DNA of 64,000 nt from the NCBI GenBank assembly GCA_035637115.1, contig DASPXV010000197.1, positions 12,526-76,525 of the forward strand, read 5' to 3'. The first letter of the stretch is position 1. Every line of letters starts with the position of its first letter. The notes beneath the pieces are model-generated. The model saw only the letters and a list, made by a program, of their open reading frames with translations. It was not told where the DNA came from and made no database searches. The stretch is from JAICSD01 sp035637115 (lineage in GTDB: Bacteria; Acidobacteriota; Vicinamibacteria; Vicinamibacterales; 2-12-FULL-66-21). Of this stretch, positions 17,909 to 26,526 are shown piece by piece. Made by a program: the position numbers and the translations under genes.

Positions 17909-18069
17909 CAGCCCGTGGTGAAAGTCTGGCGTTGCACCGAGACGGGCGAGGCGCCCCGCCGGCAAGGCGCGACGACCGAGAATACCGGGAGTATTTGAGC
18001 GAGGAGCAACGCAGCCGGCGGGGATGGATCGACGGTCGAATGCAGCCAGCCTTTCACCACGGGCTGCTA
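17906..18069 (+). repeat. Palindromic 164-bp element, copy 1 (complete)
   Basis: The outer 25 bases (17906-17930, beginning TAGCAGCCCGTGG) and 18045-18069 are inverted repeats with one mismatch. Inside are a perfect 10-bp stem (CCCCGCCGGC 17954-17963 with GCCGGCGGGG 18013-18022) and a small hairpin AATAC-CGGGA-GTATT. The block GGCAAGGCGCGACGACCGAG (17961-17980) is identical in copy 2, at exactly the same distance (55 bases) from the left end. The terminal TAG is the stop of the methyltransferase on one side. On the other strand the element begins right after the TAG stop of the DoxX-like gene. No reading frame of note lies inside. Confidence 0.9.
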
Positions 18070-19395
18070 CTAGCGGTTGAACGGCCGCTCCTGGATCCAG
18101 CTGAAGCCGCGATTGAGCAGGAGGAAGTTGCTGCGATCGTACAGGTGCAGGTCGAACCGCACCTTGTGTCCATCCATTTCACCCTCGAGGACCATCCGAT
18201 CCGGCGCCTGCTGCTGGATGGCAAACCGGGCCCCCCAGTTCTTGTCCGCAGCGTTCGTCAGGGCGAGCGTCTTTGCGTTCATGTCCGCTTTCGCGCCGTA
18301 TACCTGGAATGAATCGTCCATGCGCTGGAACGAGATCGATGTCGGGTTCTGGAAAATCAAGCGGCGCCAGCGTCCGTAATCGCCGATCAGTCCGGCGCGG
18401 AGCACGCCATCCACCTGCATTTCTTCCACGTTCCAGATACCGTACAGCGGAGACTTGGGCGCGCCGCCGCCTCGCTGCATCCAGGCCTGTCGCGCGCTGT
18501 ACAGGTTCATACCGATGATGTAGGCCGCGAATGCGAGTTGCAGCGCCATCGCGAGGCGGCGCGGCCTCGCGACCACGATCGCCGATACCAGCCGCCGCAC
18601 CTCCGGCGCCAGCAGGACGAGGCACATGACGATCAGGTGAAACGAGAAGAGTTTCACCGGTACGTCGTAGGTCATGTTCAACGTGAAGATCTGGATCGAG
18701 TCGGCGAGCACCACCAGCGCGCCCAGTACCGCCAGCGGTGGCACGAACAGCAGTACTGCGCCGGTGAGCTCCGCAAACCCGGCGAACCGTTCGTAGGGGA
18801 ACGACGCGCCGACCGAATACCAGAGCACGCCCATCGGCGAGAAGTTGCCGAACGGTTCCACGAGACGCTGCAGGCTCGGCGCCGGCATCTGCAGCGGGAT
18901 CGCCTTGACCATACCGTATCCGATCATCGTCGCGCCAACCGCGAACCGCAGAAAAATCCGGAACCATTTGTTCAATCGCACGTAGTTCGCGCGCTTGCGG
19001 TCGGCGATCGACCACGCGGCACTCACCGCGACAGCGAAGACGAGCAGACAGAATGCGTGGACCCAGTCGACCGTCTTGTCGCCGCTCCCGGTGTTGATTG
19101 TCATGAACGGCGTGGTGACCTTGAAGACGTGCGTCGCGGTCCAGGACACGACCCCCTTCATGTAGCCCGTCGCGCCGAGATTCGGCAGGTTGCCGACCGG
19201 CAGGATCAACAGGCCTCCGAGCATCTGCGTGGTCAGCACGTACAGGCTGATGTAAACAAACGTCAGCCGAAAAGCGATCCGGGTCGCGAGGCGCCAGGGG
19301 ACCTGCTGATCGTAAAAGACCGTGGGCTCCTGTTCCGCGGGAACTGCGTCCACCGGCGGCGTATCGATAGTCCTGAGGTCGAGCATGCGCGGCAT
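18070..19395 (-). CDS. DoxX-like multi-helix membrane protein with C-terminal beta domain
   Basis: The start is taken at ATG 19393-19395 (MPRMLDLRTID); the ATG at 19386 is also possible and the open frame runs back to 19440. About 440 residues. The first 310 contain roughly seven hydrophobic segments, including RIFLRFAVGATMIGYGMVKAI and FAGFAELTGAVLLFVPPLAVLGALVVLAD, the DoxX-like core. The last 120 residues are soluble: GIWNVEEMQVDG, FQNPTSISFQRMDDSFQVYG and MVLEGEMDGHKVRFDLHLYD, a small barrel-like domain. Function unknown; such proteins are common in Acidobacteriota and Bacteroidetes. It diverges from the DUF305 gene, and its stop abuts the palindromic element as TAGTAG. Confidence 0.75.
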   Translation of the reverse strand: MPRMLDLRTIDTPPVDAVPAEQEPTVFYDQQVPWRLATRIAFRLTFVYISLYVLTTQMLGGLLILPVGNLPNLGATGYMKGVVSWTATHVFKVTTPFMTINTGSGDKTVDWVHAFCLLVFAVAVSAAWSIADRKRANYVRLNKWFRIFLRFAVGATMIGYGMVKAIPLQMPAPSLQRLVEPFGNFSPMGVLWYSVGASFPYERFAGFAELTGAVLLFVPPLAVLGALVVLADSIQIFTLNMTYDVPVKLFSFHLIVMCLVLLAPEVRRLVSAIVVARPRRLAMALQLAFAAYIIGMNLYSARQAWMQRGGGAPKSPLYGIWNVEEMQVDGVLRAGLIGDYGRWRRLIFQNPTSISFQRMDDSFQVYGAKADMNAKTLALTNAADKNWGARFAIQQQAPDRMVLEGEMDGHKVRFDLHLYDRSNFLLLNRGFSWIQERPFNR

Positions 19396-19421
19396 ACTAC
19401 AATGACCGGCTGGACCGGTCC

Positions 19422-20084
19422 ATGACCAGATTCCGCGCAATTTCCGCCGCCATCGTCATACTCGGCGCGGCCGCCGTGGCCTCCTGCGGTGCCTCCACCG
19501 CGGCCAATGGGCCAGCGATCGTCCAACCGGGCGCGCCCGGCGAAGCAAGCAAGATCGTCCAGGCGGAGCAGGCTCGCGATCTCTCGAAGGTGCAGTTCAC
19601 GCCCGCCGACGCGAAGTTCATGCAGGGCATGATTCACCACCACGCGCAGGCCGTGGACATGACGCAGCTTCTTGCCACGCGCACGAACAGCGAGGACATG
19701 AAGAAACTCGCGCTGCGCATCGAGCTCTCGCAGAACGACGAGATGAAGATGATGCGGCGCTGGCTCGCCGTGCGCGGACAGGAAGTGCCGGGCGAGCACG
19801 CGCATCACATGCCGGGGGCGCCAATGATGCCTGGCATGCTGAGCGCCGACGAGATGGTGCGTCTGGCCGCTGCGAAAGGCACCGAATTCGATCGGCTCTT
19901 CCTCGAAGGCATGATCAAGCACCACGCCGGCGCGCTGACGATGGTGCAGGAACTGTTTGCGACGCCAGGCGCGGGGCAGGACTCTGAAATCTACGCGTTC
20001 GCATCGGATGTCGACGCGGATCAGCGGATGGAAATCGATCGCATGGCCGCGATGCTCGCCGCCATCAAGGAGCAAAAGAAATGA
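19422..20084 (+). CDS. DUF305 lipoprotein
   Basis: A 220-residue protein with a lipoprotein signal (AISAAIVILGAAAVASC; cysteine 22). It has two copies of the DUF305 motif: FMQGMIHHHAQAVDM and FLEGMIKHHAGALTM, each with paired histidines suited to metal binding, and a methionine-rich link between them (HHMPGAPMMPGM). The His/Met content suggests a periplasmic copper or similar metal protein, but the family's reaction is not established. It shares ATGA (20081-20084) with the LVIVD-repeat gene that follows; this gene pair is common in related genomes. Confidence 0.88.
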   Translation: MTRFRAISAAIVILGAAAVASCGASTAANGPAIVQPGAPGEASKIVQAEQARDLSKVQFTPADAKFMQGMIHHHAQAVDMTQLLATRTNSEDMKKLALRIELSQNDEMKMMRRWLAVRGQEVPGEHAHHMPGAPMMPGMLSADEMVRLAAAKGTEFDRLFLEGMIKHHAGALTMVQELFATPGAGQDSEIYAFASDVDADQRMEIDRMAAMLAAIKEQKK

Positions 20085-22018
20085 AACGGGTCAGTGCAAG
20101 TGTGGTTGCCGTGTCAGCCGCGATCCTGGCGTTCACGATTCAGGGACGCGCGCAGGACAAGCCCGCGGCAGCGCTGTCGAACGATCCGCGCAGCACGCTG
20201 AAGCCGGGTTTCCGCGACGCCGGCCACGTGGCGCGGAACATCGAGCTCGTTGCGACGATGCCGAAGCCGTCGGGATTCTTCGATCCGAAGCAGCCCGCCG
20301 GATCGCCGGCTCCGCCCCGGACCACGCCCGCGCCGCCGGGCGCGCAGCCGAGTGCGCCGGCCACGACGACGACGACAACCACGACGGACGCGCCGGCTAC
20401 TCCCGCGCCGGCTACTCCCGCGCCGACTACGCCTGCGCCGCCGCCGAGCCAGGGGTTGAACTTCTCGAACTCTGATCTCGCGTTCCGCAAGGCGGACATG
20501 TTCATGGGCAACTTCAACGGGTTCAACACCTACGACATCGAGACGCCGAAGAAACCGCGGCTGCTTGCGTCCGTTGTCTGCCCCGGCGGACAAGGTGATA
20601 TGTCCGTCTACGGAAACTTGTTGTTCATGTCAGTCGAGCAGACGCGCGGGCGCCTTGACTGCGGTACGCAGGGCGTGACCGAAACGGTCAGCAAGGAGCG
20701 CTTCCGCGGCGTCCGGATCTTCGACATCACCGACATCAGCAAGCCGAAGCAGATCGCCGCCATCCAGAGCTGCCGCGGTTCGCACACGCACACGCTCGTG
20801 ACCGATCCCAACGACAAGGCGAACATCTACGTCTACGGCTCCGGGACCGGCGCCGTCAGGTCCGGCGACGAGCTCGAAGGCTGCTCGGGCAAGGGGCCCG
20901 ACGAGGATCCGAACACCGCGCTGTTCAGCATCGACGTCATCAAGGTGCCGCTGGCCGCGCCCGAAAAGGCCGCGATCGTGAACAAGCCGCGCATCTTTGC
21001 GGATCCCAAGAGCGGGGCGATTGCCGGACTGTGGCAAGGAGGAAGTCACGGCGAAGGCACGCAGTCGTCGCGGATCACCAACCAGTGCCACGACATCACG
21101 GTGTTCCCCGAGGTCGGCCTTGCCGCGGGTGCGTGCGCGGGCAACGGCATCTTGCTGGACATTTCTGATCCGGTGCACCCCGTCAGACTCGATCAGGTGA
21201 CCGACAAGAACTTCGCGTACTGGCATTCCGCGACGTTCAATAACGACGGTACCAAGGTCGTGTTCACAGACGAATGGGGCGGTGGCACGCAGCCGCGCTG
21301 CCGCGCGACGGATCCACCGACGTGGGGCGCCGATGCCGTCTTCGACATCGTCGACAAGAAGCTGAAGTTCGGTGGCTATTACAAGATGCCGGCGCCGCAG
21401 GCGGACACGGAGAACTGCGTCGCGCACAACGGCTCGATCATTCCCGTTCCTGGCCGCGACATCATGGTGCAGGCGTGGTACCAGGGAGGCGTCTCCGTGT
21501 TCGACTTCAGCGATTCGACGAAGCCGATCGAGATTGCGTACTTCGATCGCGGCCCGATCGACGACAAGAACCTGATCATCGGCGGCTACTGGTCCACGTA
21601 CTGGTACAACGGCCGAATCTACGGATCCGAAATTTCCCGCGGCATCGACATCTTCCGGCTGCTGCCGAGCGAGTTCCTGACGCAGAACGAGATCGACGCC
21701 GCGGCGTCGGTGCGGCTCGACACGTTCAACGCGCAGATGCAGCCAAAGGTCACCTGGCCGCCGACGGTCACCGTCGCACACGCCTACCTCGACCAGCTGA
21801 CGCGCAGCAAGGCGATCGATCCGGCCCGTGTCACGGCTATCAAGAGTGCGCTCGACAAGACTGTGAAAGACAAGGCTGCCAAGGGGGCCATCGATCAGCT
21901 CGATGCGCTTGCGAAGCAGCTCGATCAGGACGCCGGATCCGCGTCCGGCCGTGACGCCGATCGCCTGCGCGCGCTCGCGGCGACGCTGAAGGGACGCGCC
22001 ACGCGGCTTCGTTCATAG
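20081..22018 (+). CDS. Exported LVIVD-repeat (beta-propeller-like) protein
   Basis: A 645-residue protein with a signal peptide (MKRVSASVVAVSAAILAFTIQGRA). Residues about 85-125 are a proline/threonine/alanine linker containing eight threonines in a row and APATPAPATPAP repeats, coded by ACG/CCG triplets near 20340-20450. The main body repeats the LVIVD pattern: FNTYDIETPKKPRLLASV, VRIFDITDISKPKQIAAI, GILLDISDPVHPVRLDQV and VSVFDFSDSTKPIEIAYFD, a propeller used for protein contact. The last 120 residues are helical. It is co-translated with the DUF305 lipoprotein and probably works with it outside the membrane; no enzymatic activity is evident. Confidence 0.85.
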   Translation: MKRVSASVVAVSAAILAFTIQGRAQDKPAAALSNDPRSTLKPGFRDAGHVARNIELVATMPKPSGFFDPKQPAGSPAPPRTTPAPPGAQPSAPATTTTTTTTDAPATPAPATPAPTTPAPPPSQGLNFSNSDLAFRKADMFMGNFNGFNTYDIETPKKPRLLASVVCPGGQGDMSVYGNLLFMSVEQTRGRLDCGTQGVTETVSKERFRGVRIFDITDISKPKQIAAIQSCRGSHTHTLVTDPNDKANIYVYGSGTGAVRSGDELEGCSGKGPDEDPNTALFSIDVIKVPLAAPEKAAIVNKPRIFADPKSGAIAGLWQGGSHGEGTQSSRITNQCHDITVFPEVGLAAGACAGNGILLDISDPVHPVRLDQVTDKNFAYWHSATFNNDGTKVVFTDEWGGGTQPRCRATDPPTWGADAVFDIVDKKLKFGGYYKMPAPQADTENCVAHNGSIIPVPGRDIMVQAWYQGGVSVFDFSDSTKPIEIAYFDRGPIDDKNLIIGGYWSTYWYNGRIYGSEISRGIDIFRLLPSEFLTQNEIDAAASVRLDTFNAQMQPKVTWPPTVTVAHAYLDQLTRSKAIDPARVTAIKSALDKTVKDKAAKGAIDQLDALAKQLDQDAGSASGRDADRLRALAATLKGRATRLRS

Positions 22019-22028
22019 CGCGCATACC

Positions 22029-22722
22029 ATGTCCGCCGGAGTCGGAGATTCCTACGCTCTCTCCGGCGGCACAGAAACTCCGCCCCGATCGCTCTCGTCC
22101 GCGCTGAAGCGGATCGGTCCGGGCATCGTCCTCGCCTCCGCCATCGTCGGATCGTATTACCTGTGGTCGGCCGTGGGCGCAATCGACCTCGGCTACAGCA
22201 CGAACGGCGTTTATTCCGTCAACGTTCGTGGCGAAATCCCGGGAGCGATCGCCCGCGCGGCGGACGCGCTTTCGGCGGATCCGCGCATCTCAGAGGTTGC
22301 GGTTACGGGCGGGAATCCACTGTTCATCGCCCTTAATGTCGCTGCGGCGCCCGCGGGTCTGCAGGCCGCTCGACCGACCCGCTACACCTTCGTGTCGCCG
22401 GAGTACTTCACGGTGCTTCAAATCCCGATCGCGCGAGGTCGCGCATTTCGCGCCGACGAAGCGCGGTCGGCCGCGCGCGTCGCCATTGTCAGCGAGGCCA
22501 CCGCGCGGACGTTCTGGGCGGGCGCCGATCCGATCGGGCAGAGGATCGGCATCGAGCGACCGACGGGCCCACGCCTCGACGAACTCACCGGCTACAGCGA
22601 AGTTACGGTGGTCGGCACAGTGCGCGACGTCGTCAGCGGCATGATGGTCGAGGGCACCGACGCTGGACACATCTACCTGGCGCCTTGGTTACGACCCCGA
22701 GACGTTCGAGGTGATTCCCCTC
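22029..22722 (+). pseudogene. Mosaic pseudogene: NRAMP N-terminus joined to an ADOP permease fragment
   Basis: The frame opens at ATG 22029 with about 42 residues typical of an NRAMP metal transporter: SSALKRIGPGIVLASAIVGS, where the family would continue GELI. After about 22154 it changes to the periplasmic domain of an ADOP permease: IDLGYSTNGVYSV, TRYTFVSPEYFTVLQIPIARGRAF, VAIVSEATARTFWAGADPIGQ and VTVVGTVRDVV. The likeness ends near 22690, and a truncated palindromic repeat begins at 22724. Neither part has its membrane domains. It is one continuous open frame, so it looks like a gene to software but is a scar of at least two joins. Confidence 0.75.
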
Positions 22723-22723
22723 G

Positions 22724-22755
22724 GAATGCAGCCAGTCTTTCACCACGGGCTGCTA
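22724..22755 (-). repeat. Palindromic element, copy 3 (truncated, 32 bp)
   Basis: Read on the minus strand it begins TAGCAGCCCGTGGTGAAAG and matches the right arm of copy 1 with one difference over 32 bases. The rest of the element is absent. Its first three bases are the TAG stop (22753-22755) of the fucosidase gene. The inner end abuts the mosaic pseudogene, so the missing part was lost in the rearrangement that made it. Confidence 0.82.
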
Positions 22756-24195
22756 AAACACGCCGATCGTGGACAACGCCGGGCACGCGCGGGATCGCAC
22801 GATCGAGACGCGCAGGTGACGCGTCGTCAGGGGGTCGATGCGCACGATGCGCTTATGGCCGATCGTCGTGCCCGTCGCGACCTGGGTCCAGCCTGCCGGC
22901 TCTTCCGCTTCGATCGTCCACTCCTCGACACGCTGGCCGAGCGCGATCGCTTCCTGCAGCACGATGCGACCGAAAGTGATCGGTGCCGCCCACTCCAACT
23001 CGATTGATCCCGCTGTGACGCCGTCGTCCGTCGCCCAGTAGGTGTTCGAGTCGCCGTCAATGGTGCGCGCGGCGCCGAAGGTCGCGACGCCGCCGCGCGT
23101 GCTCGTCGATCGTGCGGCCGCCTTTCTGGCCAGATCGGTGCGATAGGTATCGGCGATTCGGCGGCCGAACTCGCGAAGCCGTTCCGCGTCCACGTCAGGT
23201 ATCAGGCCGCGACGATCGGGCGGAATGTTGAGCAGCAGGTTCGCGCCGCGTCCGACCGATTGTTCGTAGATCTCGACGAGACGTTGGACGCTCTTCACCT
23301 TCTCGTCTTCAGCGGCGTGGTGGAACCAGCCCGGGCGAATCGACACGTCGACCTCCGGAGGCGCCCAGTTCGGCCCGTCGGGACTGCCCGCGGCGATCGT
23401 GGTGTATTTCGGGTGTCCAGGATAGATACGTGAGAGGTCGATCGGATTCCACGACGTCTCGAACGCGACGCCTTTCTCGTTGCCCACCCAGCGAACGTCG
23501 GGACCGGCGTCGCTGAACATCACCGCGTTCGGCTGCAGGGTCCGAACGAGCTGCCACGTGTTGTTCCAGTCGTAGTACGTCGAACCATCAATCCGCCGGC
23601 GCTCGCGCGCGCCACCGTAGTAGCCATCACCGCCATTCGCGCCGTCGAACCAGACTTCGAACACGGGGCCGTACTGTGTCAACAGCTCGCGCAACTGGTT
23701 GCGGTAGTAATCCAGGTATGCGGGCCGCCCGTAGTCGGCGTGATTGCGATCCCACGGTGAGAGATAGACGCCGAACTTCAGGCCGTACTCCGCACACGCG
23801 CGCGCGAGATCGCCGACGACGTCCCCTTGTCCGTTCTTCCATGGACTGCGCCTGACCGAGTGCGCGGTGAATCGGCTGGGCCACAACGTGAACCCGTCGT
23901 GATGCTTCGCCGTGAGGATCAGTCCTTTCATCCCCGCATCGCGAGCGACGGAGGCCCATTGCCGCGCGTCGAGCGCCGTGGGATTGAAGACCTCCTCCGG
24001 TTCGTCGCCGTATCCCCACTCCTTGTCGGTGAACGTGTTCACCGTGAAGTGGATGAAGCCGTAGAACTCGAGCTCGTGCCATGCGAGCTGGCGCGGCGAG
24101 GGAAGCGCACCGACAGGAAGAGGGGGGCGGACCTGCCGCTGTGCCGCCAGCAGAAGTCCCGATGCGACGAGGAGTGCGAGCGCGCGCAGCCGCAT
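22753..24195 (-). CDS. Exported alpha-L-fucosidase (GH29)
   Basis: The start is the ATG at 24193-24195 (MRLRALALLVASGLLLAAQ), giving a signal peptide; the open frame to 24615 is antisense to the next gene. The 480 residues have the GH29 catalytic barrel with FIHFTVNTFTDKEWGYG, LILTAKHHDGFTLWPS, KFGVYLSPWD and EVWFDGANG, where Asp184 is the expected nucleophile. The C-terminal ~130 residues form an F5/8-like sugar-binding domain (YWATDDGVTAGSIELEWA, TFGRIVLQEAI). It should release L-fucose from glycans in the periplasm or outside. The stop codon comes from the truncated palindromic element, so the natural C-terminus may have been changed slightly. Confidence 0.9.
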   Translation of the reverse strand: MRLRALALLVASGLLLAAQRQVRPPLPVGALPSPRQLAWHELEFYGFIHFTVNTFTDKEWGYGDEPEEVFNPTALDARQWASVARDAGMKGLILTAKHHDGFTLWPSRFTAHSVRRSPWKNGQGDVVGDLARACAEYGLKFGVYLSPWDRNHADYGRPAYLDYYRNQLRELLTQYGPVFEVWFDGANGGDGYYGGARERRRIDGSTYYDWNNTWQLVRTLQPNAVMFSDAGPDVRWVGNEKGVAFETSWNPIDLSRIYPGHPKYTTIAAGSPDGPNWAPPEVDVSIRPGWFHHAAEDEKVKSVQRLVEIYEQSVGRGANLLLNIPPDRRGLIPDVDAERLREFGRRIADTYRTDLARKAAARSTSTRGGVATFGAARTIDGDSNTYWATDDGVTAGSIELEWAAPITFGRIVLQEAIALGQRVEEWTIEAEEPAGWTQVATGTTIGHKRIVRIDPLTTRHLRVSIVRSRACPALSTIGVF

Positions 24196-24222
24196 GCGGC
24201 CGAATGATAACCTCCCCGATAC

Positions 24223-24846
24223 ATGCGCGTGGCGATCGTGGGAGGGCCCGGTATCGGCAAGAGCACGCTGGTCCGGCAGCTGGGCGACCTGTATCACAAC
24301 GGCTCGTACGGCGAAGGGGAGAAGGGCGTCTGGGATCCGCGCGTGCTCGAGGACATCGAGCGCGGACGCAACCCGATCGGCGTCACGGCATATTTCGCGC
24401 GCCTCTATGACGCGAACTATCGCGACGCCGCGGCGCACGACGCGAACGGCAAGGTGATCTTTTTCGAGGGCGCGCGCATCACGCTCGAGGCGCACCTTGC
24501 GGAGTACGCCGCCGAGTACCACGCCGAACTGCGCAGAGTCCTCGCGATCGGCGACGCGTGGAATCCGGATCGCGTGATCGTGCTCACCTCCAGCACCGAT
24601 ACGATCGACAAGCACATACGCCAGCGTGCGCGCCCGTTCGAGAACGCCGAGAACATGGTGCGCCGCTTCCGCCTGATCGACGGCGAGTTCCGGCGTCTCG
24701 CGCCCTTATATCCAAATACCGTCGTCATCGATCGTGACAACAAGGAGTTCCACGAGCGCGAGGGGCTGCTCCAGATAATCAGGCTGGCCCGCCTCCCCCA
24801 GTTTAAAGAGATTCCTTACGAACAGATGGATCGATTCGGGGGGTAG
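24223..24846 (+). CDS. Deoxynucleoside kinase-like P-loop protein
   Basis: A 207-residue protein starting MRVAIVGGPGIGKSTL, a Walker A motif at residues 7-15. Later parts resemble deoxynucleoside kinases and related small-substrate kinases: VIFFEGARITLEAHL, DRVIVLTSSTDTIDKHIRQR, and ARPFENAENMVRRFRLID (lid-like arginines and a glutamate). The substrate is uncertain; a nucleoside or other small molecule is likely. The divergent fucosidase start is 28 bp away. The next gene on the same strand starts 27 bp after its stop, so it may head a short operon. Confidence 0.75.
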   Translation: MRVAIVGGPGIGKSTLVRQLGDLYHNGSYGEGEKGVWDPRVLEDIERGRNPIGVTAYFARLYDANYRDAAAHDANGKVIFFEGARITLEAHLAEYAAEYHAELRRVLAIGDAWNPDRVIVLTSSTDTIDKHIRQRARPFENAENMVRRFRLIDGEFRRLAPLYPNTVVIDRDNKEFHEREGLLQIIRLARLPQFKEIPYEQMDRFGG

Positions 24847-24873
24847 GAGTATCATGGGCCGGACCTCCGTCCC

Positions 24874-25419
24874 ATGCTGAAACGTGTGTTTTTCGCCCTG
24901 CTTCTGCTGCTGAACCCTGCCCTCGCCCTGGCCTCCGGGCCCGATCAGAACCTGCAGGTCATCCCGCTGCCGCGTGACGGGGAAGTTCTCGTTTCGTTCA
25001 AGCTCGATGAAGCACTGACCGACGAAGTGCGGGCCGCCATTCATAGCGGTCTCACGATCAAATTCGTATACAAAGTCGACCTGCGGCGGAGCTCAGCCGT
25101 ATGGATGGATCGCACCATCGCGTCCGCCGTAGTGACCGCCACTGTGCGCTATGACACGCTGACGCGGCTCTATCACTACTCGAGAACACTCGACGGCCGC
25201 ATCGAGTTTGCGGACACGACGGAGAAGGAAGACGTGGCGTGGAGCGCATTGACACGCGAGTTTCAGCGCCTCTCGCTGTTCCGGGGAACTCCACTCGAGG
25301 CGAACGCGGAGTACTACGTGCGCGTCCGCGCGAACGCCTCGCCGCACAGCAACGCCTTCGTCTGGCCTTGGCAGGGTGACGACGCGATGGGGTTCGCGAA
25401 GTTCACCTTCGTGAAATAG
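24874..25419 (+). CDS. DUF4390 exported protein
   Basis: A 181-residue protein with a clear signal peptide (MLKRVFFALLLLLNPALALA). The body matches DUF4390: VSFKLDEALTDEVRAAIHSGL, IKFVYKVDLRRSS, TVRYDTLTRLYHYSRTLDG and the final WPWQGDDAMGFAKFTFVK. DUF4390 proteins are periplasmic or membrane-attached and of unknown function; in proteobacteria they sit beside NtrY-type histidine kinases, but none is present here. The serine-hydrolase-like gene starts two bases after its stop, so the two are in one operon. Confidence 0.85.
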   Translation: MLKRVFFALLLLLNPALALASGPDQNLQVIPLPRDGEVLVSFKLDEALTDEVRAAIHSGLTIKFVYKVDLRRSSAVWMDRTIASAVVTATVRYDTLTRLYHYSRTLDGRIEFADTTEKEDVAWSALTREFQRLSLFRGTPLEANAEYYVRVRANASPHSNAFVWPWQGDDAMGFAKFTFVK

Positions 25420-25421
25420 CC

Positions 25422-26519
25422 ATGAGCAGGTTCCCGCGGTTCCCAGTCGCCCTGCTCGTGGCGCTCGCTGTTGTTGTCGCTGCCGCCACAGTCACCTCCG
25501 GTCAGCAGCCATCGGTCTTCACGCCGGGCGGGATGCTGCCCGTTCTCGAATTGTACCTGGAGCCGCTGCGCCAGCAGGCGGGGATCCCCGGGATGTCCGC
25601 GGCCGTCGCGAGCGAGGGAAAGGTGATCTGGGAGAAAGGGTACGGCTTCCAGAACGTTGCCGCGCGCGATCGCGCGACGCCCGACACGCCGTATCTGATC
25701 GGCGACATGAGCGATACGCTGGCGGCAATCCTGCTGCTGCAATGCGTCGAGCAGCGCCGCGTCGGTCTCGACGACCCGTTCGCGCGCTACGGATTGACGA
25801 CGCCCGAACCGGAAGCCACGCTCCGCGGGCTCCTGAGCCACGCGGCGCCCGCATCTTCCAGGGAGCCATTCGCCTACAACCAGGAGCGCTTCGCCGCGCT
25901 GACTGGACTGATGGAATGGTGCGCGCCGCAGCCCTATCGCAAGAGCGTGGCGCACCGCCTGCTGGATCGCCTCGCAATGCAGGACTCCGTTCCCGGTACT
26001 GACCTGATCGACCCCGGTTTCGTGCTGGCAGATGGACTCTTCGAGGCGGAGGATGTGTCCCGGTATCGCGACGTGCTGAGCAGGATTGCTGTTCCCTACA
26101 AGGTCACCGGCCGGACGAAGGTGGACCGCTCGGATCTGCCACTTATTCCCATGTCGGCGGCGAACGGGCTCGTCTCGACCGTTCGCGATCTCTCGGTTCT
26201 CGACGGATCGCTCGACCAGGGCCTGCTGCTCGAAAACGAAACGCTGGCTGCGGCATGGACGGCCGTGGGAGAGCGTAATGGCACTCCGAGCCCGATGGGC
26301 CTCGGCTGGTTCGTCCAGTACTACCGCGGCGAACGCGTCGTGTGGCACTTCGGCTCGGTGCCGAACGCGTATTCTTCGCTGATTCTGAAACTCCCGCTGC
26401 GGAAGATCACGTTCATCCTGCTCGCCAACAGCGACGGGCTGAGCGCCCCATTTCAATTGCCTGCGGGCGACGTGACGCGTTCACCTTTTGCCAGCCTCTT
26501 CCTCAAGCTCACGACATAG
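25422..26519 (+). CDS. Serine-hydrolase-fold (class C beta-lactamase-like) pseudoenzyme
   Basis: A 365-residue protein with a signal peptide (LLVALAVVVAAATVTSGQ) and the fold of the beta-lactamase/PBP4* family: GIPGMSAAVASEGKVIWEKGYG, a helix that should hold the active serine, LRGLLSHAA, and VVWHFGSVPNAYSSLILKLP. The place of the normal SxxK motif (usually IGSVSK) reads IGDMSD, so both the nucleophile and the general-base lysine are aspartates. The YxN motif reads YNQ. The His-x-Gly motif is kept (HFG). It is therefore unlikely to hydrolyse or transfer anything by the usual route and may bind a ligand instead. It lies between DUF4390 and a beta-barrel gene. Confidence 0.82.
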   Translation: MSRFPRFPVALLVALAVVVAAATVTSGQQPSVFTPGGMLPVLELYLEPLRQQAGIPGMSAAVASEGKVIWEKGYGFQNVAARDRATPDTPYLIGDMSDTLAAILLLQCVEQRRVGLDDPFARYGLTTPEPEATLRGLLSHAAPASSREPFAYNQERFAALTGLMEWCAPQPYRKSVAHRLLDRLAMQDSVPGTDLIDPGFVLADGLFEAEDVSRYRDVLSRIAVPYKVTGRTKVDRSDLPLIPMSAANGLVSTVRDLSVLDGSLDQGLLLENETLAAAWTAVGERNGTPSPMGLGWFVQYYRGERVVWHFGSVPNAYSSLILKLPLRKITFILLANSDGLSAPFQLPAGDVTRSPFASLFLKLTT

Positions 26520-26526
26520 GGCGCGG

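Noticed and set aside
17906..18069. Palindromic element as a simple intrinsic terminator
   Set aside because: It is 164 bp with arms far apart and no T-run, so it does not fit a rho-independent terminator, though termination by another route is possible.
20340..20450. ACG/CCG triplet tract as an independent repeat element
   Set aside because: It lies fully in frame and codes for a Thr/Pro/Ala linker in the LVIVD-repeat protein, which is ordinary for exported proteins.
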